Below, piece by piece: positions 34,858 to 46,472 of a DNA stretch of 64,000 bases; position 1 is the stretch's first letter; the number at the start of each line of letters is the position of its first letter. This DNA is from Sesamum alatum (taxonomy: Eukaryota > Streptophyta > Magnoliopsida > Lamiales > Pedaliaceae). The stretch lies in the NCBI GenBank assembly GCA_034509735.1, contig JACGWO010000003.1, positions 7,936,001 through 8,000,000 on the forward strand. The letters run 5' to 3'. The notes under the pieces are model-generated. The model saw only the letters and a program-made list of their open reading frames with translations. It did not search any database and had not been told where the DNA came from. A program made the position numbers and the translations under genes.

Positions 34858-36115
34858 TGATAGGGTGCATTTTATCTCTTATATGCATGCTTAACTCGAA
34901 TGGTTTTTAAAGGTTTTCTTCACATTTCTTATCGAGTTATGCAGTTTTGAATAAAAGATCGAGATCCACCCGTTGTGAAGAAAAGGAGTTAAAAAGTCCA
35001 AATAACGACAGAAAAGTGATCAAGAAACAAAATAGCAATGTGCAGACTTGAACAACCAGTAGGGCGTGATCACGCCTTGTCCAACACCCGAGTCTGCGCG
35101 GGAAGAAAAGAAGAGTTTTGAGCCAGCAGACTTGAACAACCTCTAAGACGTGATCACGCCTTAACCGACATCCAGATCTGCGCGGGTTTAGAAGATTGGC
35201 ACAAAAGAGGACTCTAGAGTTGGCACGAAAAGAAGACTCTGAAGTTGCATGGGACGAGGACTCTCAACTATAAAAAAGGAGACTAGAACACAGAGAAAAA
35301 GCATATTCTCATCATCGTTTTTCTCTCTTCCTCTGAATTCATGCTTTTGTTTAGTAGCTAATTTTCTATTCCGATTCAAGGGAAACGTTAAACCCTTTTG
35401 TTATGTTTTGAGGTCTTGAATTTATCTGATTTCGCCAAGTATTTCTCGTCTTGATTCACTGTGAACGGAATGATTATTATTGATAGATCTGACAATTCGA
35501 TTCGATATTAATTATTCTATTTCTATCCATGAGTTCAGTGATCCGTAATTGTCATGAATGAGTGGTATGAGTAGCGAGCAAATTTATTATGTGCTTTGCA
35601 TGATTTATTTGTGGGGACGAGAAAACTAGGTTAGATAATTGCAGCTATCTCGGTTATTTGATCTAGATTGAACTGTTTTCATTGATGCAAATGCTATTAT
35701 TGATGTGATATGGAACGCTATCGTGCCCAGTCTTGATATAATAAGTTTGGATTTAGATGCTTGAGTCAAATCCACTACGATAGGAAAACGGGAATTTGTT
35801 ACGGCTATCCTAATGAATTCCAGAGTTGAATGCTTGGTTATGGAATTAACCCTTAGTGATCTATGATAAACATAACGATTGGTGAGACGAACCCCCTTGA
35901 ATTGGACTTTTTCATCTATAATCTCATCTTAGTTATTTTACTCTTGCTTTTGTTAATTTAGTTCATTCATAATTAGTACTCAATTCATACCCCCATTTTG
36001 GTTACTACATCCAGATCGAGAAATTAATCGATAGTTTCCTTGGGATTCGACCTGGTTCCACGACTACTACAGTTTAGAATCAGTTTTTATATTTGACGGC
36101 TTCGACAACCGATCA
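34858..36115 (+). mobile_element. Solo LTR, 1258 bp, probably Ty3/gypsy
   Basis: Begins TGATAGGGTGC, ends CAACCGATCA, and is flanked by the perfect 5-bp duplication ATACT (34853-34857, 36116-36120). There is no internal region, primer site or coding sequence, so this is an LTR left by recombination between two LTRs. A TATA-like CTATAAAAAAGG at 35268-35279 suggests plus orientation. Two repeats of about 60 bp, 84 bp apart (from about 35043 and 35127), each hold a palindrome centred on TGATCA. The 3' end resembles LTRs of Tat/Athila-type plant gypsy elements; this assignment is tentative. Confidence 0.87.
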
Positions 36116-36120
36116 ATACT

Positions 36121-37414
36121 CTGAAAAATAGTGAGATCAACATTCTTTTATTAGAATTGAACTTTCTAGATATTCACAATTAATCAAATAACACAAAAAG
36201 CTCCACTTGAATTTGCAAATTTATCATCATAGTTCACTGTTGAAAATCATGTTATACTTTTCTAAAATACAACGAGGTTATTCATTAAATACGTTAAAAA
36301 GCATACCAAGTAGAATTGATCACTTAACAAGTAAAATGTAAACATAAAAAGAACGCACGTGCAATTCATGTGTCTTGATAATTGAAAAGAGTATTAACTA
36401 ATAATTTGGCCTTGTGGACGCATAAAATCCGTTTGTGACTTAAAGTAACTATAACAACACTTGTGCAATATTGCTTCATAATTCTCACTCCAATAAATCT
36501 ACAAATTCAAACAATATATAGAGAAGTTTTAAACGGAATTGTTTGTATCAAACAATGTATAATGTTATGCTCCCGACTTTTTATAGGTAGCAATTAATTA
36601 ATTAAGGTTACATTTTCATTAATGAATTTCAAATAAGATATATTTTTCTCCTCTGATATTTTTTTATAATATTTGAAACCATCAAAATTATTCGAAATCA
36701 CTATTGTATCAATTGTTATTATTATTATTTTAATAGCTTGTCCCCCATAACAATTCATCCGCAAAATATAAAGTCATAAATGAAAAATAAAATGATAGAT
36801 ATATATAGATGACAAAAGTTATGCTCATAATTGATTAAATAGGTCAATATAAATCAAGAAAATCTAAATGTCTTCCCCAAACTTATAAAAATATGAATAT
36901 TAGTAAAATAATAAAAACATATATACACGTTGAATAAAAAAATTCGAACAACTTACTGAATAAAAAAAAGAAATTTGCAAAAATAGTTTCGGTCACAATA
37001 ATTTTGATTATGGTATTTAAAATTTTAAGAATAAACTTTACAGAATAATCAAATAAGCTAAATATTATCAAGGAACAAGAAATTAATTAAAAACAATATA
37101 CATAAGGCATTGCAAGTGTTTGAGCAAAGCTTTTATAGAAAGCATTATCTTGCTACTTTTGGATCTAAATTTATCGAGAGTAATTTCATTTTGTATTTAA
37201 ATTTATCGCAAATGAAATATCCTACATTGATATAAAAGAACAGTAGTATTGGGCTAAATATTCGGTGAGTAAATAGTTAGAAAGAGGCGAAAATAAAATT
37301 TTCATAAAAACTAATAACATAAAACAAACCTTTAATATAATTTAAATTATCTTAGAGTTTTTTTTAATATATGCTCCATCATTTTAATGCTTTATATCAA
37401 TTGTCAATGTCTTG
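36121..37414 (+). repeat. Satellite monomer, right part after the solo LTR
   Basis: Continues from CTGAAAAATAGTGAG in phase. It lacks a segment near 36550 (GTATCAAACAATG joined to TATAATGTTATG) and another near 36625 (TTAATGAA joined to TTTCAAATAAG). Confidence 0.88.
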
Positions 37415-38438
37415 CAGCCGCTAAACAGGGAGGAAATCAAACCGAGAACCTCTTTTGTGATGTCGAAAGTCCATACAATTATCAGTGTGTTGCAGGCGCC
37501 AAAGCGGGTCGTCCTGTCCTAGGCCAGCGTAGGGTATTCCCCACCCAATGACAGGCATACTCTGAAAAATAGTGAGATTAACACTATTTTATTAGCATTG
37601 AACTAGACTCTTTTATTAGCATTGAACCTTCTAGATATTCACAATTAATCAAATAACACAAAGAACTCCACTTGAGTTTGTAAATTTATCATGATAGTTT
37701 TCTATTTAAAATCATGACATACTTTACTAAAATACAACGAGTTCATTCATTAATTGCGTTAAAAAGCATACCAAGTAGAACTGATCACTTAACAAGTAAA
37801 ATATAAACTTTGAAAGAACGTACGTGCAATTCACGTGTTTTGATAATTGAAAAGAGTATTAACTAATAATTTGGCCTTGTGGAGGCAAAAAATCCGTTTG
37901 TGACTTAAAGTAACTATAACAAAACTTGTGGAATATTGCTTCACATTTCTCACACCAATAAATGTACAAATTCAAACAATATAAAAAGAAGTTTTAAACA
38001 AAATTGTTTCTATTTTCATTTATTTCAGGTGATATATTTCTTTATCACATTTTCTATCAAAACATTTAATGTTACACTCCCGACTTTTTATAGGTAGCAA
38101 TTAATTAATTAAGATTACATTTTCATTAATGAACTAGCATTTGCCACGTGCGTTGCATGGTGGAAAACATTTTACATATAACAAATTTCCATCATATTTA
38201 ATACATTTAATTATTATTTTTGGCAAAAAAACTATATTTTTTATTTTTCCTAAACAGATATTAAATAAAAAATTGTTCCCTTATATACATGAAAAAAAAT
38301 GATTTTAGAACATATTGTAAATAATAACTTGAATTTCAAATAAGATATATTTTTCTCTTTTGATATTTTTTTTTATAATATCTGAACCATCAAAATTATT
38401 TGAAATCACTTTTGTATCAATTGTTATAATTATTATTA
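37415..38438 (+). repeat. Satellite monomer, first part (cut by nested Helitrons)
   Basis: Core present. A roughly 30-bp duplication of the TTTTATTAGCATTGAAC segment lies at about 37585-37627. Cut in the (TTA)n tract at 38438. Confidence 0.88.
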
Positions 38439-39409
38439 TCTATCTATACCAATCTATACTAATATATAAAGAAAAGACCTTTCTTACTCACAACTGACGG
38501 TTTATGACACCGCGACACCAATTTTTTTGTTATGACAATAATACCCCTAAAGTTAGTTTTCTTTTCTTTCTTTTTTTTTTTTAAATGTAATGTGTCGGTT
38601 TATATATATATATATATATTTCTTATTTACATTTACAATCATTTTAAAGCGTGCAATATTATTTTATATGCACTCAGGGACGGCGTGCCACGACGGCTAG
38701 TATATAAAGAAAAGACATTTACTACTCACAATTGGCGGTTTATGACACCGCGACACCAATTTTTTGGTTATAACAATAATATCCCTAAAATTAGTTTTTT
38801 TTTTCTTTTCTTTCTTTCTTTTTTTTAAATGTAATGTGTTGGTTTATATATATATATTTCTTATTACATTTACAATCATTTTTAAGCGTGCAATATTATT
38901 TTATATGCATGTAGGGACGGCGTGCCATGATGGCTAGTACTATTATAAATAGAAGGAGTTTTATAGACACAAAGTGGAAGTTTTTATACCACTACACTAT
39001 ATTATTGTAATACCAAAAATTCCCTTCAACTTCCCAACTCTATTCAAGTTTGTTCCTTAGGAAAATTAATTCCGTGCAATTAATTACATGTACTCAAAAC
39101 TTAATTTGCTCCCATTTTGTTTAAGTTTATTGTTAATTGAAATAAAAATAACATATTAGTATTTGAGTTGTATGTAATTAATCGTCATTGTCAATATAAC
39201 AAATATTCTATAAAGTCTTAATTTTTAATTTAATTTGAGAATACTGCATTGATAATTAATGCATTAGAAAAAAATTATCAAACAGTTTTTATACGTGAAG
39301 TTGTAAGGCAATGATAAATTTTAAGATGCTGTAATAAGTTATGATATTCAATAAAATAAAAAATTTATTAAAACTTTAGCGCGCAGGTACTGCGTGCCAC
39401 AGTTTTTAG
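38439..39409 (+). mobile_element. Three nested Helitrons, composite of 971 bp
   Basis: Helitrons start TC, end CTRR-like with a hairpin just upstream, and insert between A and T without duplication. The outer one has TCTA at 38439-38442 and continues at 38938 with TACTATTATAAATAG to TTTTTAG (39409). It lies between A (38438) and T (39410) in the satellite TTA tract. A second (A) sits in it at A/T: TCTATACCAA (38443-38452) continuing at 38701-38937, ending GGCTAG. A third (B) sits in A at the same kind of site: 38453-38700, TCTATACTAATATATAAAG to GGCTAG. All are non-coding; the plus-strand frame at 38532-38828 is low-complexity. Confidence 0.82.
38453..38700 (+). mobile_element. Innermost Helitron B (248 bp)
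   Basis: TC start, CTAG end. A GTGC-plus-12-bases terminus (CACGACGGCTAG) is shared with the flanking copy A. It is inserted between A (38452) and T (38701) of copy A. Non-autonomous; no Rep/helicase coding. Confidence 0.78.
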
Positions 39410-40029
39410 TCTTAATAACTTATCCCCCATAAAAATTCATCACCAAAATATAAGGTCATAAACGAAAAAGAAAATGATAGATATATATATATTTACTTGA
39501 CAAAAGTTATGCTCATAATTGATTAAATAATTCAATATAAATCAAGAAAATCTAAATGTCTTCCACAAAATTATAAAAATATGAATATCAGTAAAATAAT
39601 AAAAACATGTATACACGTTGAATAAAAAAATTAGAACAACTTACCGTAAAAATGAAATTTGCAAAAATAGTTTCGGTCACGATAATTTTGATTATAGTAT
39701 TTAAAATATTAAGAATAAACTTTACACAATAATTACATAAGCTAAATATTATAAAGGAACAAGAAATTAAATAAAAACAATATACATAAGGCGTTGCAAG
39801 TGTTTGAACAAAGCTTTTATAGAAAGCATTATCTTGCTACTTTTGGATCTAAATTTTTCGAAAGTAATTTCATTTTGTATTTAAACTTATCGCAAATGAA
39901 ATATTCTACATTGCTATAAAAGAAAATTTGTATTTGGCTAATTATTCGGTGAGTAAATAATTAAAAAGAGGCGCAAATAAAATTTTCATAAATACTAATA
40001 ACATAAAACAAACTTTTAATATAATTTAA
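39410..40029 (+). repeat. Satellite monomer, continuation after the Helitrons
   Basis: Resumes at TCTTAATAACTTATCCCCCAT and runs towards the monomer end, but at about 40029 it returns to the earlier AAATGTCTTCCACAAAA segment. Confidence 0.86.
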
Positions 40030-40059
40030 ATGTCTTCCACAAAACTATAAAAATTTGAA
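40030..40059 (+). repeat. Start of a partial internal duplication of the monomer
   Basis: AAATGTCTTCCACAAAAC repeats the segment already seen at about 39553. The duplicated part, about 480 bp, continues after the Mutator-like element to about 41690. The last 9 bases are the left target-site duplication of that element. Confidence 0.8.
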
Positions 40060-41191
40060 GGAAAAATCGCATTTTTCGTCCCATAAAATAGGCTCAGTTT
40101 CAATTTTGTCCCATATGTTAGACTGGTCTCACATTTAGTCCCATGTATTAAAAGAAATCTCAATGTTGGTCCCACATCACTTTTGCGTTAAATATTTAAC
40201 GAAAAAGTTACTTGGCCGTTAAAGGCTGATTTTTGGAGGGAAAAACGTGTCCTTTGGGGGAAATGAAGCTAGAGCTGACGACTACATTTTTTCACCTAAA
40301 AATTGAGAGTCTTCCCATTAAAATTTCAATAACAACAAACTGAATTTTGTAAAGGGCATGAACAAATAAACAGAATTGCACTAAAAAAAGCCTTTTAGAC
40401 AAATTGCACCAAAAGAGCTATTGATTGAACTCAACCAACTGAAGCTTCAATCAACTTACAAAATGAAAAGAGTTTCAGAAAATAGCTATCACATAATCCA
40501 AAATGAATGTTTTTCAATATGAAAATATGTCAAAAAAAGGATGGTAAAAAATATGTCACCCAGAAAAGCTTGAAAGATGCACTCAATGGAAGGAAGGAAG
40601 CTGCAACAAAGGCAAGACTAGAGCATGATGGAAAGGGGAAGAAAAAAATATAATAGCACTATGGATTTTTATTTTCTGGAAATTATATTTTCAGATTGAA
40701 AAACATTCATTTTGGATTATGTGATTGCTATTTTCTGAAACTCATTTGATTTTGTAAGTTGACTGAAGCTTCAGTTGGTTGAGTTTAATCAATGGCTCTT
40801 TTGGTGCAATTTGTCTAAAAGGCTTTTTTTCGGTGCAATTCAATTTATTTGTTCATGGATTTTTTATCTTTACAATATTCAGTTTGTTGTCAAACAGTTT
40901 GTTGTTATTGAAATTTTAATAGGAAGACTCTCAATTTTTAAGTGAAAAAATGTAGTTGTAAGCCCTAGCTTCATTTCGCCCAAAAGAGACGTTCCCCCCC
41001 CCCCAAAAAAAAAAAAAAAGATCAACCTTTAATAGCCAAGTAACTTTTCCGTTAAATATTTGACGGAAAAGTGTCGTGGGACGAACATTGAGATTTTTTT
41101 TAATATGAGGGACTAAATGTGAGACCAGTCTAACGTGGAGGACTAAATTGAAACTAGGCCTATTTTATGGGACGAAAAATGCATTTTTCCC
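40060..41191. mobile_element. Fold-back Mutator-like element (1132 bp), non-autonomous
   Basis: The ends are inverted copies of GGAAAAAT-(C)GCATTTTTCGTCCC. A 9-bp duplication, AAATTTGAA (40051-40059) and AAATATGAA (41192-41200), differs at one base and fits the Mutator superfamily. The inverted repeat extends far inward: about 40060-40540 pairs with about 40690-41191, leaving a centre of about 150 bp. No transposase is present. A transcript would form a long hairpin. Poly-C/poly-A runs near 40996-41019 interrupt the right arm. Confidence 0.85.
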
Positions 41192-41694
41192 AAATATGAA
41201 TATCAGTAAAATAATATATAAAACATGTATACACGTTGAATAAAAACAATGAGAACAACTTACTGAATAGAAATGAAATTTGCAAAAGTAGTTTCGTTCA
41301 CGATAATTTTGATTATGGTATTTAAAATAAAAACTTTACACAATAATTACATAAGCTAAATATTATCAAGGAACAAGAAATTAAATAAAAACAATATACA
41401 TAAGACGTTGCAAGTGTTTGAGCAAAGCTTTTATAGAAAGCATTATCTTGCTACTTTTGGATCTAAATATATCGAGAGTAATTTCATTTTGAATTTTAAA
41501 TTTATCACAAATGAAATATTCTACATTGTAATAAAAGAACATTAGTATCTGGCTAATTATTCGGTGAGTAAAAAATTAAAAAGAGGTGCAAATAAAATTT
41601 TCATAAAACCTAATAACATAAAACAAACCTTTAATATAATTTAAATTATCTTACAGTTTTTTTTTAATATATGCTCCATTATTTTAATGCTTTA
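41192..41694 (+). repeat. Satellite monomer, continuation after the Mutator-like element
   Basis: Runs from AAATATGAATATCAG to TTTAATGCTTTA, ending 25 bases before the next core. Confidence 0.88.
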
Positions 41695-41966
41695 TCTATA
41701 TTATATTATTATTGGAGAGGGCCTTTTTGGTGTCTAAATTAATTTGGTCTGTTCTTTTTTTTAAAAAGATAATTAATTAATTATTTCTAACGTCCCCATG
41801 ATCTTTAATAACTACCTTTGGTAGAGTTTTTTGTCCTCATGCATTTTATCTTATTTTAAGTAATTTTGAACTTTACAAAAAGTAAATAATATAATTTATA
41901 AAAATAATTTATATTAAATATTTTTTAAAAATTATGCACATACATATGATGTGCCACATTTATTAG
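41695..41966 (+). mobile_element. Small non-autonomous Helitron (272 bp)
   Basis: Starts TCTATATTATATTATT and ends GTGCCACATTTATTAG. It is inserted exactly between A (41694) and T (41967) of the satellite sequence GCTTTATATTAATTG, with no duplication. A hairpin GCACAT/ATGTGC ends 12 bases before the terminus, matching the layout of the outer Helitron at 39409. The end is TTAG instead of CTAG. Confidence 0.82.
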
Positions 41967-43700
41967 TATTAATTGTCAATGTCTTGCAGCCGCCAAACAG
42001 GAAGGAAATCAAACCGAGAACCTTTTCTGTGATGTCGAAAGTCAATACAATTGTCAGTGTGTTACAGGCGCCAAAGCGTCTCGTCCTGACCTGGGCCAGC
42101 ATAGGGTATTCCCCACCCAATTACAGGCATACTCTGAAAAATAGTGAGATGAACACTGTTTTATTACAATTGAACTGGATTCTTTTATTAGCATTGAACT
42201 TTCTAGATATTCACAATTAATCAAATAACACAGAAAGCTCCACTTGAGTTTGCAAATTTATCATCATAGTTCTCTGTTTAAAATCACGATATACTTTCCT
42301 AAAATACAATGAGTTCATTCATTAATTATGGTAAAAAGCATACCAAGTAGAACTGATCACCTAACAAGTAAAATATAAACTGAAAAAAGAACGCACGTGC
42401 AATTCATGTGTTTTGATAATTGAAAAGAGTATTAACTAATAATTTGGCCTTGTGGAGGCAAAAAATCCGTTTGTGACCTAAAGTAACTATAACAAAACTT
42501 GTGCAATATTGCTTCATAATTCTCACACCAATAAATATACAAATTCAAACAATATATAAAGAAGTCTTAAACAAAATTGTTTGTATTTTCATTTATTAAA
42601 GGTGATATTTTCTTTATAGAATTTTCAATCAAAAAATTTAATTTTACACTCCCGACTTTTTATAGGTAGCAATTAATTAATTAAGGTTACATTTTCATTA
42701 ATGAACTAGCATTTGCCACGTGCATTGCATGGTGAAAAACATTTTACATATAAGAAATTTCCACCATATTTAATACATTTAAATATTATTTTCACCGAAA
42801 AATATATTTTTTATTTTTCTTAAACATATATTAAACAAAAAATTGTTATCCTATATCCATGAAAAAAAATTGATTTTAGAACATATTTTAAATAATAACT
42901 TGAATTTCAAATAAGATATATTTTTCTCTTCTGATATTTTTTTTATAATATCTGAACCATAAAAAATATTCGAAATCAATTTTGTATCATTTGTTATACT
43001 TAGTATTATTTTTAATAACTTCTTCCCCATAAAAATTCATCACCAAAATACAAAGTCATAAATGAAAAAGAAAATGATAGATATATATAGATTTACTTGA
43101 CAAAAGTTATGCTTATAATTGATTAAATAATTAAATATAAATCAAGAAAATCTAAATGTCTTCCAAAAATATATAAAAATTTGAATATCAGTAAAATAAT
43201 AAAAACATGTATACACATTCAATAAAAAAATTAGAACAACTTAATGAATAAAAATGAAATTTGAAAAAATAGTTTCGGTCGGAATAATTTTGATTATGGT
43301 ATTTAAAATACTAAGAATAAACTTTACACAATAATTACATGAGCTAAATATTATCAAGGAACAAGAAATTAAATAAAAACAGTATGCATAAGGCGTTGCA
43401 AGTGTTTGAGCAAAGCTTTTATAGAAAGCATTATCTGGCTACTTTTGGATCTAAATTTATCGAGAGTAATTTCATTTTGCATTTAAATTTATCACAAATG
43501 AAATATTCTACATTGCAATAAAAGAACATTAGTATTTAGCTAATTATTCGGTGAGTAAATAATGAAAAAGAGGGGCAAATAAAATTTTCATAAAAACTAA
43601 TAACATAAAACAAGACCTGCAATATAATTTAAATTATCTTAGAGTTTTTTTAATATGTGCTCCGTTATTTTAATGCTTTATATTAATTGTCAATGTCTTG
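41967..43700 (+). repeat. Satellite monomer, long form, core at 41987
   Basis: The first 20 bases complete the previous monomer's end (TATTAATTGTCAATGTCTTG). Then a full 1.71-kb monomer with a short duplication of TTTTATTA-CATTGAACT near 42158-42200, as in the copies at 37415 and 43701. Confidence 0.9.
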
Positions 43701-44780
43701 CAGCCGCCAAACAGGGAGGAAATCAAATCGAGAACCTCTTTTGTGACTTCAGAAGTCAATACAATTGTTAGTGTATTGCTGGCGCCAGAGCGTCTCGTCC
43801 TGACCTGGGCCAACATAGGGTATTCCCCAACCAATGACAGGCATACTCTGAAAAATGTGAGATCAACTTTGTTTTATTAGCATTGAACTAGACTCTTTTA
43901 TTAGCATTGCACTTTGTAGATATTCACAATTAATCAAATAACACAAAAAGCTCCACTTGAGTTTGCAAATTTAACATCATCGTTCTCTTTTGTAGAATCA
44001 TGATATACTTTTCTAAAATACAACGAGTTCATTCATTAATTACGTTAAAAAGCATACCAAGCATATTTTCTTTATCACATTTTCAATCAAAAAATTTAAT
44101 GTTACGATCCCGACTTTTTATAGGAAGCAATTAGTTAACTAAGGTTACATTTTCATTAATGAACTTGCATTTGCCACGTGCGTTGCATGGTGAAAAACAT
44201 TTTACATATAACAAATTTCCATCATATTTAATACATTTATTTATTATTTTCAGCAAAAAATACATTTTTTATTTTTCTTAAACATATATTAAATAAAAAA
44301 TTGTTCTCTTATATGTATTAAATTTGTGCAATATTGCTTCATAATTCTCACACCAATAAATATATACAATTTTGATTATGGTATTTAAATATACAGAATA
44401 AACTTTACACAAAAATTACATAAGCTAAAAATTATCAAGGAACAAGAAATTAAATAAAAACAATATACAGAAGATGTTACAAGTGTTCCAACAAAGCTTT
44501 TATAGAAAGCATTATCTTGCTACTTTCAAATCTAAATTTATTGAGAGTAATTTCATTTTGCATTTAAATTTATCGCAAATGAAATATTCTGCATTGCAAT
44601 TAAAGAACATTAGTATTTGGCTAATTATTCGATGAGTAAATAATTAAAAAGAGGCACCAATAAAATTTTCATAAAAACGAATAACATAATACAAACCTTT
44701 AATACAATTTCAATTATGTTAGACTTTGGTTTAAATATGCTCAATTATTTTAATGCTTTATATTAATTGTCAATATATTG
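43701..44780 (+). repeat. Satellite monomer, 1.08-kb deleted form
   Basis: Two deletions: near 44063 (ATACCAAGC to ATATTTTCTTTATC) and near 44318-44325 (CTTATATGTATTAAATT to TGTGCAATATTGC). The second joins a late segment back to an earlier one, so this copy is rearranged as well as shortened. Contains the 30-bp duplication near 43875. Confidence 0.87.
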
Positions 44781-46472
44781 CAGCCGCCAAATAGGGAGGA
44801 AATCAACAAGAGAATCCCTTTTGGGATATTGAAAGTCAATATAATTGCCTATGTGTTGCAGGCGCCAAAGGGTCTCATCCTGACCTGGGCCTGGGAAAGG
44901 TATTCCCGACCCAGTGACAGGCATACTCTCAAAATTTGTGAGATTAACACTCTTTTATTAGCATTGAACTTTCTACATATTCATAATTAATCAAATAACA
45001 CAAAAAGATCCACTTGAATTTGCAAATTTATGATCATAGTTCTCTTTTGAAAATCATGATATACTTTTCTAAAATACAACGAGTTCATTCATTAATTACG
45101 TTAAAAAGCATACCAAGTAGAATTGATCACTTAACAAGTAAAATAAAAATTTAAAAGGGACGCACGTGCACTTCACATGCTTTGATAATTGAAAAGAGTA
45201 TTAACTTGCAATTTGGCCTTGTGGAGGCAAAAAATCTGTTTGTCACTTAAAGTAACTATAATGAAACTTGTGCAATATTTCTTCATAATTCTCACACCAA
45301 TAAATGTACAAATTCAAACAATATATAAAGAAGGTTTAAACAAAATTGTTTGTATTTTCAATTATTAGAGGTTATATTTCCTTTATCACATTTTCAATCA
45401 AAAAATTTAATGTTACACACCCGACTTTTTATAGGTAGCAATTAATTAATTAAGGTTACATTTTCATTAATGAAATAGCATTTTTCACGATCTTTGCATG
45501 GTGAAAAAAATATTACATATAATAAATTCCATCATATTTAATATATTTAATTATTATTTTCAGCAAAAAATATATTTTTTGTTTTCTTAAACATATATTC
45601 AATAAAAAATTGTTCTCTTATATACATGAAAAAAGTGATTTTAGAACATATTGTAAATAATAACTTGAATTTCAAATAAGATATATTTTTCTCTTCTGAT
45701 ATTTTTTTTATACTATGTGGACCATCAAAATTATTTGAAGTCACTTTTGTATCAATTGTAATTATTATTATTATTTTAATAACTTGTCCCCCATAAAAAT
45801 TCTTCTCCAAAATATAAAGTCATAAATGAAAAAGAAAACAATAAGATATATATAGAATTACTTGACAAAAATTATACTCATAACCGATAAAACAATTCAA
45901 GATAAATCAAAAAAATTTAAATGTCTTCCACAAAATTATAAGAATATGAATATCAAGAAAATAATGAAAACAGGTATAGTGAGATACATGTCGAATAAAA
46001 AAAAAAATTGGAACAACTTATTGAATAAAAATGAAATTTGCAAAAATACTTTCAATTACGATAATTTTGATTATGGTATTTAAAATATACAGAATAAACT
46101 TTACACAATAATTACATAAGCTAAAAATTATCAAGGAACAAGAAATTAAATAAAAACAATGTACATAAGGCATTGCAAGTGTTCGAGCAATACTTTTATA
46201 GAAAGCATTATCTAGCTTCTTTTGGATCTAAATTTATCGAGAGTAATTTCATTTTGTATTTAAATTTATCGCAAATGAAATATTATGCATTGCAATAAAA
46301 GAACATTAGTATTTGGCTAATTATTCGATGAGTAAATAATTAAAAAGAGGCGCAAATAAAATTTTCATAAAAACTAATAAATTAAAACAAACATTTAATA
46401 TAATTTCAATTATCTTAGAGTTTGTTTTAATATATGCTCCATTATTTTAATGCTTTAATTGTCAATGTATTG
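44781..46472 (+). repeat. Satellite monomer, long form (1692 bp)
   Basis: Complete monomer with a diverged core (CAAATAGGGAGG, GGGTCTCATCC). Confidence 0.9.

Noticed and set aside
38532..38828. 98-residue plus-strand frame
   Set aside because: It is low-complexity and crosses the junction between two nested Helitrons.
40980..41020. Poly-C followed by poly-A as a possible retroposed poly(A) tail
   Set aside because: It lies inside the right arm of the fold-back element and has no retrogene next to it; the left arm has the related GGGGGAAA-type stretch.
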